Source: Candidatus Symbiopectobacterium sp. 'North America' (GTDB taxonomy: Bacteria > Pseudomonadota > Gammaproteobacteria > Enterobacterales > Enterobacteriaceae). From it: a stretch of 64,000 bases of DNA. The stretch spans positions 1 to 64,000 of the forward strand of contig NZ_PEHF01000020.1 of the NCBI RefSeq assembly GCF_015762685.1, read 5' to 3'. Under the pieces are notes generated by a model. It was not told where the DNA came from. It made no database searches and saw nothing but the letters and a program-made list of their open reading frames with translations. This document shows, one piece after another, positions 21,663 to 33,084 of this stretch (positions are counted from its first letter, which is position 1; every line of letters begins with the position of its first letter). A program made the translations under genes and the position numbers.

Positions 21663-23152
21663 ATGTTTAAACGTATAAAAGTTGTGACCATTCTTATTAT
21701 TGTTCTCTTAACTCTGGGTATTTCACAATTTCTCACCGGTGCGCTTTCCATGCGTGCGCTGGTCAATGACCGAGAAGGATTTCAGGCTTCACTGTGTGCG
21801 AATCAGAGCGTGGCGGCGTTTACCGATGCCTGGATTATGATGAACCAAACGCGTATTGCCGTCGGCACCATGATTCAAAATATGATGATGGGAAATGCGG
21901 ATAAAGACGCGATGCAGTCGCTGCTGCAAATGGCTAAGGAGCGCATTGCCAGTTCCGAAAGCCGCTATAAGGCCTATCAGGCGATTCCACCTTCGCCGGG
22001 GGTAGATCCGGCGCTAATCAAAAAGCTGGAGGAAAGCTATGTCGTTTATCATAAACTGTTGAACGATATTGTCAATTCACTGGCCGGAGGGTTGGCCGGG
22101 GCGGCAATGAAACTACATGAGGGAGCGGCACCGCTTAACGTGGCGATGCAAGAAAACTATCTGGCATGGCGAGAAGCACAAACGCAGGTAGCCGATAATG
22201 GACTGCACGATAACCGCCGTGCTTTCCAGGAGATGTTGTGGCTATTAGGGGCCATTTCGCTGATGGTGGTATTGGTGATTGTGCTCAGTTGGGTCGGATA
22301 CAGCGTATTCTGTTGCAACCGCTGCATGCGCTGATGCGCCATATCAATGCGATTGCCAAGGGCGATCTGACGCAGTCGATTGACGTTCAAGGACGAAATG
22401 AGATGAGCCAGCTTGCCACCGGATTGCATCATATGCAGCGCTCATTGATTGATACGGTAAGCGCGGTGCGTGACAGTGCACAGTCTATTTACACCGGTGC
22501 CAGCGAGATCTCGGCAGGCAGCAACGATCTTTCATCGCGAACCTAGCAGCAGGCCGCGTCGCTGGGCGAAACTGCTGCCAGCATGGAACAGTTGACCGCC
22601 ACCGTCAAACAGAACTCACACAGTGCGCGGCAGGCGGCGCGGGCAGGCGATCAATGCCGTGGTTTTGCCGTGGTGGCAGGCGAAGTGCGCACGCTGGCAC
22701 AGCGCAGCGCGCAGGCGGCGAAAGAGATCAAAACCCTGATTGACGATTCGGTCAATCGCGTCAGCACCGGGGCGATGCAAATGCGGGAAGCGGGAGACAC
22801 TATGCAGAAAATTGTCACGGCGGTGAGTCGCGTGACCGATATTATGGGTGACATTGCGTCGGCGTCCGATGAGCAAAGCCGTGGTATCGATCAAGTGGGA
22901 CAGGCGGTGAGCGAAATGGATAGGGTGACGCAGCAAAATGCGGCGCTGGTCGAAGAATCCGCCTCTGCGGCAGCCTCTCTGGAGGAGCAAGCGGGCTTTT
23001 TACGAGGTGCCGTGTCGGCGTTCAACATTGGCAATAACCAAGGCGTGCCGCCTGCTGCGGCTCAGCCGTTTACACGCAGTACGCAAGGGTTATTGCCCGC
23101 GGTAAAAAACGCCTCCGGGCGTGGGTCAGAACACAACTGGGAGGCGTTTTAG
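21663..23152 (+). pseudogene. methyl-accepting chemotaxis protein, three lesions
   Basis: Remnant of a Tar/Tsr-like chemoreceptor. It has an N-terminal membrane segment, a four-helix periplasmic sensor (about 21730-22200), a second membrane segment, a HAMP domain (QPLHALMRHINAIAKGDLTQ), and a cytoplasmic signalling domain with [19 protein letters not shown] frameshift lies at about 22297 at the start of HAMP. A TAG at 22544-22546 replaces the conserved Glu in SSRTEQQAAS. About 50-60 residues before the hairpin tip are deleted, joining [12 protein letters not shown] to RAGDQCRGF. The ligand cannot be inferred. Chemotactic function is lost. Confidence 0.9.
23106..23150. terminator. possible bidirectional terminator at the chemoreceptor 3' end
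   Basis: Eleven-bp arms (AAAACGCCTCC with GGAGGCGTTTT) span a 23-nt loop within the last codons of the chemoreceptor. It separates the convergent chemoreceptor and thiolase genes. Confidence 0.45.
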
Positions 23153-23191
23153 ACCGCTTAACACTGGGCCGTGAAACGTGCTGCGGCCCGG

Positions 23192-24366
<1,175 letters not shown>

Positions 24367-24376
24367 CAGGGTCTCC

Positions 24377-25024
24377 TTAGTGGACTTTTAACGGTTGCAG
24401 GTCGTCGGAGCCAATGAAGTTGGCTTCTGTCTTCTGGCGCAGTTCATCGAGGGTGATACCCGGGCTGATTTCGCGCAGCACTATCTGCTGGTCGATAAAT
24501 TCAAATACCGCCAGTTCGGTGACCACCATGCTGACTTTGTTGGCGGCGGTAAGCGGGTAGGTACATTCATGCAGCAGTTTGGGGGCACCGTTTTTGGCAC
24601 AGTGTTCCAGCGCAATGATCACTTTTTTAGCACCGACCACCAGATCCATGGCACCGCCCATGCCGGGCACCATTTTGCCGGGCACCACCCAGTTGGCGAG
24701 GTTGGCATGTTCGTCCACCTGTAAACTGCCGAGTACGCACACGTCAACGTGGCCGCCGTGGATCAGCGCGAACGAGAAGGCGCTGTCAAACATCGCAGCG
24801 CCGGGCACCATGCCGCAGGGTTGTCCACCTGCGTTAACCAGATTGGTATCGATTTCGGTAATGGCACCTAAACCGAGAAAGCCGTTTTCCGATTGGAAGG
24901 TCACTTCAATGGCTTCCGGTACGTAGTTGGCTACCTGAGTCGGCAGGCCAATCCCTAAATTCACAACGTCGCCGTCGTTTAACTCCAGCGCGACGTGGCG
25001 AGCAATAATTGATTTAGCGTCCAT
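24377..25024 (-). CDS. atoA: acetate CoA-transferase subunit beta AtoA
   Basis: Beta subunit of the 3-oxoacid/acetate CoA-transferase that activates acetoacetate or short-chain acids. The catalytic Glu lies in QSENGFLGLG. GGQPCGMVPGAAMFDSA, ANWVVPGKMVPGMGGAMDLV and FEFID are conserved with E. coli AtoA. It has 215 residues. The ATG at 25024 overlaps the atoD stop (TAATG) and follows GGAGAAAAATA. The gene is intact although its thiolase, transporter and regulator are dead. Confidence 0.94.
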   Translation of the reverse strand: MDAKSIIARHVALELNDGDVVNLGIGLPTQVANYVPEAIEVTFQSENGFLGLGAITEIDTNLVNAGGQPCGMVPGAAMFDSAFSFALIHGGHVDVCVLGSLQVDEHANLANWVVPGKMVPGMGGAMDLVVGAKKVIIALEHCAKNGAPKLLHECTYPLTAANKVSMVVTELAVFEFIDQQIVLREISPGITLDELRQKTEANFIGSDDLQPLKVH

Positions 25025-25680
25025 TATTTTTCTCCAACATAAAGGTGATCGACCAGTGCAGCAGGCGTCATAATGCATTCCGGCGCTAATTGGCCGACAG
25101 GAATAACCTGCTCGCATTGCGCCACAACGTTGTCTGCGGCAAGTGCTATCAGAGGATTAAAATTACGGGCGGTAAGGTGATAAATCAGATTTCCACGGGT
25201 GTCGGCGATGCTTGCCTGAATAATGGCAAGATCGGCTTTTAACGGTAATTCCAATAAATAGGTCGTATTATCGAGAGTGATTTTTTGTTTATTTTCTTCC
25301 ACCACGGTGCCAACCCCTGTCGGAGTGAGAAAACCACCCAGTCCGGCATCGCCACTGCGAATACGTTCTGCCAGTGTGCCTTGTGGTACCAGTTCGACAT
25401 CCAGGGTTTCGGCAATCATGCGTTTGCCCGTTTCCGGGTTGGTGCCAATATGCGAAACGATGACTTTTTTAACCTGACCGTTGGCAATTAATGGACCAAC
25501 ATCGGTGTCGGGAAATGCCGTATCATTACCAATCAGGGTTAAATCAGTGACGCCGGATTTGATTATTTCTTTTACCAATAAATCCGGGGTTCCGACACCC
25601 ATAAAACCACCGAACATAATTGTCATTCCGTCTTTTAATAAGGATCGGAAATAACTGGCATCAATGATTTTGTTTTTCAT
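25024..25680 (-). CDS. atoD: acetate CoA-transferase subunit alpha AtoD
   Basis: Alpha subunit partner of AtoA, 218 residues. Conserved features are [16 protein letters not shown] (CoA-binding loop), [14 protein letters not shown], and [17 protein letters not shown], followed by [12 protein letters not shown] near the end. It is complete and coupled to atoA by the overlapping TAATG. The upstream spacer of about 170 bp contains a 10-bp hairpin, so the pair may be differentially expressed from the preceding genes of the operon. Confidence 0.94.
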   Translation of the reverse strand: MKNKIIDASYFRSLLKDGMTIMFGGFMGVGTPDLLVKEIIKSGVTDLTLIGNDTAFPDTDVGPLIANGQVKKVIVSHIGTNPETGKRMIAETLDVELVPQGTLAERIRSGDAGLGGFLTPTGVGTVVEENKQKITLDNTTYLLELPLKADLAIIQASIADTRGNLIYHLTARNFNPLIALAADNVVAQCEQVIPVGQLAPECIMTPAALVDHLYVGEK

Positions 25681-25741
25681 TATTCAGCTACTCCATTAAT
25701 CAAAGGGCGTCATTACCGTTTTTTAGGCAAAACTCGCCCTG

Positions 25742-25765
25742 TAGAAAATTGCTGCCAATTTTCTA
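25742..25765. other. intercistronic hairpin before atoD
   Basis: Exact 10-bp arms (25742-25751 and 25756-25765) have a CTGC loop. There is no T-tract on the minus strand. It could be an mRNA-processing or stability element rather than a terminator. Confidence 0.45.
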
Positions 25766-25851
25766 AGGTCGTTATGTGGATATATCGGGGCAATAGTCAT
25801 TGCCCCATCGATCTTTTATTTCCGTGCCACGGGCGAACCTGTGGCAATCGC

Positions 25852-26151
25852 TTAGATATCCATATCCAGAATGGCTGCACTCAGCCCTTTGCCGTGCATA
25901 TCCAGCGCCAGTGAGCGGGTGACACCGCCACCCAGTGCGCCATACATGACAAAGTTCAGCGCGCCAATGGCGAGCAGTTCGTAGCGAACGACGTCACCGG
26001 TGACGATATCAGCAAACCAGGCTTTGACTTTTTCCGCAGTAACGGCCGCTTTTATTTTTTCAAAATCTTCCGCGCGATAAGCAATCAGCGAGATATTCGA
26101 CGTATTGCCTTTGTCGCCAGTGCGGGAGTGGGCGATTTCACGTAGTTTCAT
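25852..26151 (-). CDS. small AtuA-like protein
   Basis: Protein of 99 residues resembling the C-terminal domain found in acyclic-terpene-utilisation AtuA proteins and their separate small partners. It contains the HSRTGDKGNTSNI motif near the start and LGGGVTRSLALDMHGKGLSAAILDMDI at the end. It is immediately downstream of the atuA-like gene, whose stop overlaps its ATG as TAATG. Its biochemical role is unknown; in homologous operons the two act together. It is intact, unlike its partner. Confidence 0.85.
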   Translation of the reverse strand: MKLREIAHSRTGDKGNTSNISLIAYRAEDFEKIKAAVTAEKVKAWFADIVTGDVVRYELLAIGALNFVMYGALGGGVTRSLALDMHGKGLSAAILDMDI

Positions 26152-27489
26152 TATTTGATCTCCAGGTAGTTAACCGCTGGGGTAACGAAAGCACGCGCCA
26201 GCAGGGTGGAATCCATGGCCAGAATCTCTTTGACGCCTTTATTGACGCCACCGCCGCCCGCAGGGCCATTGGTGTACAGCGTTTCCACTTCGTTGCCCAC
26301 TTTCACTGCCTGTGCGCGGGTGGTGCAGCGCGCGGCCACGCGCGCGCACTTCATAGAGTTCGCTGCGTTGAGAACGTTCTGCGCCGTGCAGCGCGTCTAC
26401 GCCAATCAAATCGAAACGCACTTCTGAGGGGGCGAAACTGCATACTTCAAAACGGCCTTTGACGATATCGAGCGCCAGAAGACCGCACGCGACAGCACCT
26501 GGTCCAGCGTAGGAAATTTCCCCTTCGCCGATAAAGCCGTCCTGATAACCGACGGAGACTTTCAATGTGTCGGTTTTGGCGCGGCCCGTAGCACCTTGAA
26601 CGCGAACCCGGTCTTCAGCCACCTGAGTGAAGGTGACGCCAGTGAAATCGGCCACGACATCGGGAGTGATATAGCTGTCCGGACGGTGGATTTCATACAG
26701 CATTTGCTCTTTGCAAGTGTCCACGCATACCCGGCCGCCAGAACCGGCAACTTTGGTGATAACTGCATCGCCGTTTTCGTCAATTTCCGCGATCGGGAAG
26801 CCAAGGCGCTCCAGGTGCGGAATATCCTTGAAGCCAGGATCGGCATAGTAACCACCGGTGATCTGCCCTGCACATTCCAGCAGGTGACCAAGGCAGGTGC
26901 CTTTGCCCAGGTGTTCCCAATCGTCGGTTGCCCAGTTGAACTCATACATCATCGGTGCCAGGAACAGCGACGGGTCAGAAACGCGCCCGGCGATAATGAT
27001 GTGAGCACCATCATGCAGCGCTTTGACCATGGCATCTGCGCCCATGTAGGCATTGGCGGAAAGGATCTCTTTACCGCAGGTAGAAACTGGCTGGCCGATT
27101 TCATCCAGACGCGCATCTTGTTTAATCAATACATCGCGCACGTCATCACCGGTCACCACGGCAATTTTCAGCTGTTTGGCGCCCAGTTCTTTGGCGATCT
27201 CCAGCACGCGCTGGCCCGCTGCCGTTGGGTTGGCAGAACCCATATTGGTGATGATTTTGATACCTTTTTCCAGACAGTTTGGCAGTACCGCGTACATTCT
27301 GTCTGCCAGCAGCTCGTTGTAGCCCTTTTCTGGGTTTTGCTGCTTCTGTTTCTGGCCGATTGCGATGGTGCGCTCTGCCAGGCATTCGAATACCAGGTAG
27401 TTGATATCGCCTTTCTGCGCGAGCTCAAGTGCGGGCTCGATGCGATCGCCGGCATAGCCTGCGCCGGAACCTATACGGATAGTTTTCAT
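26151..27489 (-). pseudogene. AtuA-family (DUF1446) protein, frameshifted
   Basis: Protein of about 445 residues related to AtuA and other DUF1446 proteins, which are found with acyl-CoA and acid-catabolic genes. The N-terminus is RIGSGAGYAGDR. Conserved stretches are NMGSANPTAAG, GRVSDPSLFLAPMMYEF, and GGRVCVDTCKEQ. The frame shifts in an alternating GC run at about 26336-26346, and the tail YTNGPAGGGGVNKGVKEI is in a second frame. The ATG at 27489 follows GAAGGT. The reaction it catalyses is not known from sequence. Confidence 0.88.
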
Positions 27490-27538
27490 AGCTTTACCTT
27501 CTATATTTAAAACGGCTCTGATTACGGTGTGCTGGCGC

Positions 27539-28848
27539 TTAGAGCGGGAACACACCAAAGATGACGCAGGCGAATGTCATGACGACACTGGCTGCCCAGA
27601 GCACGAGAATAGAGAATTTCTGGTGGTCGGCCAAATCGACGCCTGCCAGGCTGCACAGCAGGAACGTGGCCGGGGTTAACGGGCTGACCGGGAAACCGGT
27701 GGTCATCTGACCCAGTACGGAAGCCTGTGCCACCTGAATGGCCGGGACGCCCAGCATTTCGCCGGTGTGAGCAATAACTGGCATGATGCCGAAGTAATAA
27801 GAATCAGGCTCAAAGGCATGGAGATGAGACCCACCACGAACGGAATGTGAGATGCCAGTGCAGGAGGAACGAAGCCGACAGCCGCTTCAGACATGGCTTT
27901 CAGCATACCCGCGCCCCCCATGATGCCGGTGAAGGCACCTGCGGCGAACAGGATACTGGCCATCATCAGTGCTGCTTTGGCGTGTGCATTGATACGCGCT
28001 TTCTGCATTTCAACGTTGGGATAGTTCACCATCAGTGCGACGGTCAGCGCGACCATAAAGGCCACGGTCGGTGAGATTTTGGTGAAGACCATGGTGCCAA
28101 TCACGCACACCACCAACGAGATGTTAATCCAGAACATATGCGGACGACGCAGTGCTTTTTCTTCGTCAGTCAGTTCTTTAACGTGTTCTTGTGCATTGAA
28201 CGACGCAGAGCCACCAGCCAGCGGGTTGCTGCCCTACAGGCCAAGGCGTTTCTCCTCTTTCTTACCCCAGTAGTAGCCCATCAGCACCATGAAGACCAGG
28301 CCACAAATTTGCGCAGGGATTAATGGGATAAACAGGTCGTGAGTAGAAATGTTCAACGCCGCCGAGGCGCGGATCATCGGTCCGGTCCACGGCAGGAAGT
28401 TCACACCGGCGCTCAGGGCGGTGATACCGACCAGAATGCGTTTGTCCATGCCCAGCTTGTTAAACAGCGGTAGCATGGCAGGCACCGTGATCAGGAAGGT
28501 GACCGCTCCGTTGCCGTCCAGGTGTGCCAGCAGGGCCAATACCCCGGTACCGATAATGATCCTTACCGGGCTGGTTCCCACCATGCGCAAGATGCCGCGA
28601 ATGATAGGATCAAACATGCCTGCGTCGGTAACTACGCCGAAAAAGCAGATGGCAAACACAAACATGGCGGCCATCGGTGCCAGTTTGGTGATCCCGTCCA
28701 CGACGTATTTTGCTGTGTCAGTACCGCTTCCGGCCAATAATGCCCCAGCAATCGGAATGACAATCAATGCCACCAGCGGTGACATTCGTTTGGTCATAAT
28801 GAAAAATAATAGGGTTGCAATGGTAAGCACCCCGATTAACGCTAACAT
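27539..28848 (-). pseudogene. CitMHS-family carboxylate transporter, broken
   Basis: Multi-spanning inner-membrane permease of the citrate-metal/proton symporter family. It reads from ATG 28848 (AGAGGAG just upstream) as MLALIGVLTIATLLFF and then FLPWTGPMIRASAALN. A TAG at 28234-28236 follows KRLGL, replacing a conserved Gln. A second lesion (frameshift at about 27790-27800) precedes YYFGIMPVIAHTGEMLG. The shifted stretch contains overlapping GATTCT-like repeats, which suggests slippage. The substrate is probably a di- or tricarboxylate or a related organic acid, but is not determined by the sequence. Confidence 0.9.
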
Positions 28849-29324
28849 ATAGCACTCCTCTACTTATTATTGTGCACAGTTGACAATGCATGCTGGTTTA
28901 ACGATTATGTTAAAAAATATCGTTTTTTTATAACAAACATGAAAATCAACGCCTAACCCAGAACAGATATTGTTGGTTGAGCTATTTTTATAATTTGGAA
29001 TTGGAACAGACTAACTCATAATGGCAATGAATTCATTTGAAAACGGAATGGGTTTATTCTATTTGCAGATCAAATAAATAGACAAACATTACTCATATAT
29101 GGGTAACTAATTGTTTTGAAATAACATCGAAGAATAATTTGCGATAGGCGTAGGTGAGGTGTTGTGATTTTGCTTCAAAATGTAGCAATTGCATCTTTTA
29201 TCTGAAGACCAAATAAGATTAAATAATTGTGGCCGTGATCATAAAAACAAAATAAGTCGCTTGATTGAAATAAAGTTTGTTAATTTTTTATCGATGTGTA
29301 AGGTCTATTTCAGATAGAGGTGTT
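28849..29324. promoter_or_regulatory. AT-rich divergent control region of the catabolic operon and lysR
   Basis: This 476-bp spacer lies between two divergent genes, with no supported coding sequence. It is strongly AT-rich. A CRP-like palindrome (TGTGG-N6-TCATA at 29228-29243) lies about 85 bp before the lysR start. LysR-type sites (T-N11-A with dyad symmetry) are plausible but not decisive. Catabolite and LysR control are inferred. Confidence 0.5.
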
Positions 29325-30231
29325 ATGAACTTATCCATTAAACAATTGAGGGCATTTATTGCGCTCACGGAAACTGAAAACTTTACCCGAGCAGCGCAGA
29401 AAATAAACTTGTCGCAGCCTGCCTTTAGTGCGTTGATCGCGGCATTGGAAGATGAGGTGGGATATCGCCTTTTCGACCGTGATACGCACAAGGTGCAGTT
29501 AAACGGAAATGGCATTCACTTTATTGATATTGCTCGCCGACTCATTCAGTCACACGACGACGCCGTTGTGGAGATTAAATCTTATGCCACCGTATACAAA
29601 GGTAAAATTGTATTGGCGGTGTTGCCTTCGATGGCGGTGGAATGGTTACCGCAGGTGCTGGCACAGCACCATCGTGCACATCCTGATATCAAGGTTGAGC
29701 TGTTGGATACGCAGTGGGATCGCTGCCTGAAAGCCATTCTGGACGGACGCGCGGATCTGGCATTAACCGCAAGGTCAGCCTTCTCCGGGCACGTTCAGTT
29801 CCCGAATGCTGTTTGCCGATGAGTTTTTCCTGATTTGTCACCGCAATCACCCTCTGGCACAACGCCAGAGCGTTGACGTTGCCGAAGTGGCGCAGCACGC
29901 CTTTGTGGGCTTCTCTCAAGGGACCAGCATCCGTCAGTACACCGATCAACTGATGGCACCGCACAGCTTTAACTACGTGCTTGAAGTGCGCCAACTGATC
30001 ACCATGATGGGGCTGGTCGCAGCCAACTATGGGGTGAGCATTGTGACCAGTCTAACGCTATTTCAGTTTCAGCACAAGGATATCGCGATTGTGCCGTTTC
30101 GCGATCTTTCGCTACAGGGCGGCATCTATCTGGTGACCGACAAAGAGCGGCAGTTGTCGCAGTGCGCCAAAGAGTTCTATGAATTTCTACTGGAAAAAGC
30201 GGAGAGTTTCACTCCGCGCTCAGCGCCCTGA
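29325..30231 (+). pseudogene. LysR-type regulator of the catabolic operon, frameshifted
   Basis: The ATG at 29325 (AGAGG about 7 bases upstream) opens a LysR HTH (LRAFIALTETENFTRAAQKINLSQPAFSALIAALE) and the effector domain. The frame breaks at about 29780-29800: SPGTFSSRMLFADEF resumes in another frame and ends at 30231 (HTH to C-terminus about 300 residues). It is divergent from the CitMHS operon, so it was most likely its activator. Domain content is complete apart from the one lesion. Confidence 0.88.
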
Positions 30232-30280
30232 CTATTGGTTCAAAAATGGTCCGCAGGCAACTGGCTGGAAGAGAAACGCA

Positions 30281-30469
30281 TCAGGGTTTTTTCTCCGGCC
30301 AGTCATCTTCTTTATCCCACTCGGCGTTGTTGTCTCTGTGCGGAGGCAGTTCCGGTTTATTCTTGAGAAAGCGTTTATGGTCGAGGCGGCTCAGTTCTTT
30401 CATGCCGTTAATCACCATACCAACCAGAATAATCAGAATCACCCACCAGTAGTCAGCCAGCCAGGACAT
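30281..30469 (-). CDS. ypfN: UPF0370 membrane protein YpfN
   Basis: A 62-residue single-pass membrane protein. One N-terminal transmembrane segment ([16 protein letters not shown]) is followed by a charged tail with [13 protein letters not shown] and [12 protein letters not shown], as in E. coli YpfN. The ATG at 30469 follows GAGG with 7-base spacing. It lies 2 bp after the M15 peptidase stop, so it is the last gene of a dapE-peptidase-ypfN unit. Function unknown. Confidence 0.9.
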   Translation of the reverse strand: MSWLADYWWVILIILVGMVINGMKELSRLDHKRFLKNKPELPPHRDNNAEWDKEDDWPEKKP

Positions 30470-30471
30470 GT

Positions 30472-31146
30472 TCAATCCTCATCGATATTCATGATAAAGC
30501 GGGAAAAAATATCAGGCAGATGCGGGCGTAGCCAGGCATACCCCGCGATATCTTCATGTTGCCAGGCTTCCAAAATAACCTCTGGTGTCAACTGTTGCGC
30601 CGCCGGTCTGGACAACGGCTGGTAGCTGATGTGCCAGGGTTCCACAGCAACGCAGCCGCGATCGTGGGCAAAAGGCCGGTAAAAATCGAACTGCGCCATA
30701 TGTGCAGTAAGCCAGTCGTTCAGTTCAGCGAAATAGCCGCCCACCTCATATTCCCACGGCTTCAGTTGCAGACGAGCCCCTTGAGGCAGGCGTGACGGAT
30801 CGTAGATATCAAGCTCGGTGCTCCAGTGATGGCGGCTGGCGCCCGGCAGGGCAGACCAGCGAAATATCGCCGCACAGCGTTCCGCCACGGGAAGCGTTGC
30901 TGCCACCAGCGGCTGGCTGTTTTTATCCAGCAACGGACGCTCGCCGTTGTATTTTTGATTCCAGATGTGGCGTTGGCGGGCAAAGTCACGAAAGGTGCTG
31001 GTGGGCTGTAACTGAAAGCCATTACGCGCCGCCGCCTGCTGTAAGCCGGTAAAGGCGGTGAGGGCGGCCGGTTGTAGGCTATGCGTCTCACCGAGCGGAA
31101 CAAGGTGCTCACGGGTTTTCCCCGTGAGCATGGCGTGCGTCATCAT
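30472..31146 (-). CDS. M15-family peptidase (VanY-like carboxypeptidase)
   Basis: A 224-residue zinc peptidase. The first ligands are in [18 protein letters not shown] (His and Asp), and the last are in VEPWHISYQ (Glu-Trp-His). These match D,D- or L,D-carboxypeptidases acting on peptidoglycan stem peptides. No clear signal peptide is seen, so it may be cytoplasmic or use another export route. The ATG at 31146 overlaps the dapE stop by 4 bp (ATGA), implying coupling to lysine/DAP synthesis and cell wall turnover. Confidence 0.85.
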   Translation of the reverse strand: MMTHAMLTGKTREHLVPLGETHSLQPAALTAFTGLQQAAARNGFQLQPTSTFRDFARQRHIWNQKYNGERPLLDKNSQPLVAATLPVAERCAAIFRWSALPGASRHHWSTELDIYDPSRLPQGARLQLKPWEYEVGGYFAELNDWLTAHMAQFDFYRPFAHDRGCVAVEPWHISYQPLSRPAAQQLTPEVILEAWQHEDIAGYAWLRPHLPDIFSRFIMNIDED

Positions 31147-32270
31147 GCGATGAGCTGCTCCATAATGCGTTGATAAATAGGGCTCAGTAGTTGCAGATCC
31201 GCAGCGCTGACGCATTCGTCCACTTTATGGATGGTGGCGTTTACCGGGCCAAGTTCTACCACCTGGGCGCCCATCTGCGCGATAAAGCGCCCATCCGACG
31301 TACCGCCATTGGTCAGCAACTCCGGAGTGATTTCGCTGTAATGCTCAACGGCGGTCACTACGGCATCGATCAGATCTCCAGGAGGTGTTAAAAATGGTTG
31401 ACCGGAGAGGTTCCAGTTCAGCGTATATTTAAGCTGATGGCGATCCAGCAGAGCGGCGACGCGCGCTTTAATCTCGTCGTCCGTCAACTCGGTGCTGAAG
31501 CGGAAATTAAACTGCACAAACAGCTCGCCGGGGATCACGTTATTGCTGCCAGTGCCCGCATTGATATTGGCAATTTGCATGCTGGTGGGAGAAAAAAAGG
31601 CATTACCCTGATCCCATTCGGTGCCCACCAATTCATTCAGGGCTTCCATGGCGCGATGTACCGGGTTGTCAGCCAGATGCGGATAGGCCACGTGGCCTTG
31701 TATCCCGTGTACCGTCAGATTGGCGGTGATAGAGCCACGACGCCCGTTTTTCACCACGTCGCCCAGTTTGGAGGTGCTGGAGGGTTCGCCCACCAGGCAG
31801 TAATCCAGGCGCTCATTACGTGCCATTAACGCCTCAACCACTTTCACCGTGCCATTCACTGCGCTGGCTTCTTCATCTGAGGTGATCAGAAACGCCAGGC
31901 GGCCCTGATGATGGGGATTAGCCTGTACAAACCGCTCAGCGGCCACCACCATGGCCGCAACTGACCCTTTCATGTCTGCTGCGCCGCGCCCATACAAAAA
32001 GCCATCGCGCAGGGTAGGTTCAAACGGTGGGTGCTGCCAGCGGCTGGCATCACCGCTCAGAACCACATCGGTATGCCCGGCAAACGCCAGCGTTTTGCCT
32101 TCACCGCGCCATGCCCAGAAATTCTCGGTATCGCCGAAATCCATTTTTTCAATGGAAAAGCCCACCGCTTTCAGACGTTCAATCAGCAGTGCCTGACACC
32201 CTTCATCGCGCGGACTGAGCGATGGGCGTTTAATCAATTGTTGTGCAAGTTCTAAAACGGGGCAGGACAT
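31143..32270 (-). CDS. dapE: succinyl-diaminopimelate desuccinylase DapE
   Basis: Zinc enzyme that releases succinate from N-succinyl-L,L-DAP in the lysine/peptidoglycan pathway. The start at 32270 gives 375 residues, exactly as in E. coli. Metal-binding and catalytic motifs are [25 protein letters not shown] and GGTSDGRF. It is the first of three overlapping genes (dapE, M15 peptidase, ypfN) and lies a few bases after yffB, as in E. coli. Confidence 0.97.
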   Translation of the reverse strand: MSCPVLELAQQLIKRPSLSPRDEGCQALLIERLKAVGFSIEKMDFGDTENFWAWRGEGKTLAFAGHTDVVLSGDASRWQHPPFEPTLRDGFLYGRGAADMKGSVAAMVVAAERFVQANPHHQGRLAFLITSDEEASAVNGTVKVVEALMARNERLDYCLVGEPSSTSKLGDVVKNGRRGSITANLTVHGIQGHVAYPHLADNPVHRAMEALNELVGTEWDQGNAFFSPTSMQIANINAGTGSNNVIPGELFVQFNFRFSTELTDDEIKARVAALLDRHQLKYTLNWNLSGQPFLTPPGDLIDAVVTAVEHYSEITPELLTNGGTSDGRFIAQMGAQVVELGPVNATIHKVDECVSAADLQLLSPIYQRIMEQLIA

Positions 32271-32271
32271 C

Positions 32272-32634
32272 TCACTCTTTCTCCGCGGTAAAGGCGTGGT
32301 AACTTTCGGCATTGAAGCCTAACAGGGCGCGCTCCCCGCTCACCAGCAGCGGGCGTTTGATCAAAGCTGGATGGACCAGCAGCAGGGAGCAGGCGCTTTC
32401 GGCATCGGTGACAGCGGCGTGCTCGGCGTCGCTTAACTGACGCCAGGTGGTCCCGCGCGTATTGAGCAACGGTTGCCAATCACCGATAAGACGGATAAAG
32501 GCGCTTAGCTGCGCATGCTCCAACCCATCGACACGGTAATCATGAAACTGATAGGCAATCTGATGCGCTTCCAGCCAGCGTCGCGCTTTTTTGATGGTAT
32601 CGCAGTTTTTGATACCGTACATCATCAGCGTCAT
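32272..32634 (-). CDS. yffB: Spx/ArsC-family protein YffB
   Basis: A 120-residue thioredoxin-fold protein with the redox/glutathione-binding site [17 protein letters not shown] and LNTRGTTWR, as in E. coli YffB. It is thought to be a glutathione-dependent reductase; substrate unknown. The ATG at 32634 is used (AAAGGA 11 bases upstream). It runs directly into dapE, as in E. coli. Confidence 0.92.
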   Translation of the reverse strand: MTLMMYGIKNCDTIKKARRWLEAHQIAYQFHDYRVDGLEHAQLSAFIRLIGDWQPLLNTRGTTWRQLSDAEHAAVTDAESACSLLLVHPALIKRPLLVSGERALLGFNAESYHAFTAEKE

Positions 32635-32797
32635 GGTGATAACAGTCCTTTCTCATCGGGAGGCCATTAAGGCGGCAGGTGAATGTGTCAGCATGCCGAA
32701 AAATGGCGGGGAGATCCACCGATGCAATCTGCTCAGAGTGGGATCTTGTTCGCTTTTTATTCGACAGGAAAACGTTTCGCTGGTTAAAAAGTGGGCG

Positions 32798-32803
32798 TAT
32801 ACT
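32798..32803 (+). promoter_or_regulatory. -10 element of ypfM
   Basis: A TATACT hexamer lies 29 bp before the ypfM ATG, divergent from yffB. The -35 region (TTTCGC at 17-bp spacing) is poor. The transcript would be about 190 nt to the terminator at 32968. Confidence 0.4.
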
Positions 32804-32831
32804 GGCCACAGTTAATCACCAGGGGGACATG

Positions 32832-32894
32832 ATGATAGAAGTAGAAGTGCGTCACTGGAAAGACTTCATTGAAGAAATGCTACGTAAAAAATAA
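32832..32894 (+). CDS. ypfM: 20-residue small protein YpfM
   Basis: Encodes MIEVEVRHWKDFIEEMLRKK, matching the E. coli 19-residue protein YpfM in start, WKDFIE core and basic end. The AGGGGG ribosome site is 5 bases before ATG 32832; the ATG at 32829 is too close. An amphipathic helix is likely. The gene is intact. Its function is not established. Confidence 0.88.
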   Translation: MIEVEVRHWKDFIEEMLRKK

Positions 32895-32967
32895 TTATCG
32901 GTTACCTAGTTTTTCCCATTTATAGATTTAAGTACAGAACCAGGAACAACATTCCACCCAATGCAAA

Positions 32968-32997
32968 GGCAGTCAGAACGCTCTGACTACCTTTTTT
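32968..32997 (+). terminator. terminator downstream of ypfM
   Basis: A 10-bp stem with one mismatch (GGCAGTCAGA with TCTGACTACC) has an ACGC loop and is followed by six T. It lies 74 nt after the ypfM stop. Confidence 0.8.
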
Positions 32998-33084
32998 CAT
33001 GGATAAAATGAGGAAATCTTGAGTGTTTTACTCAGGAAATTGTGATTTAAAACAATGATCAAGATATTTGTGAATATATATAAA

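Noticed and set aside
26239-26340. Arg/Gly-rich C-terminus of the AtuA-like protein
   Set aside because: It is out-of-frame reading after the frameshift; the conserved tail is in the other frame.
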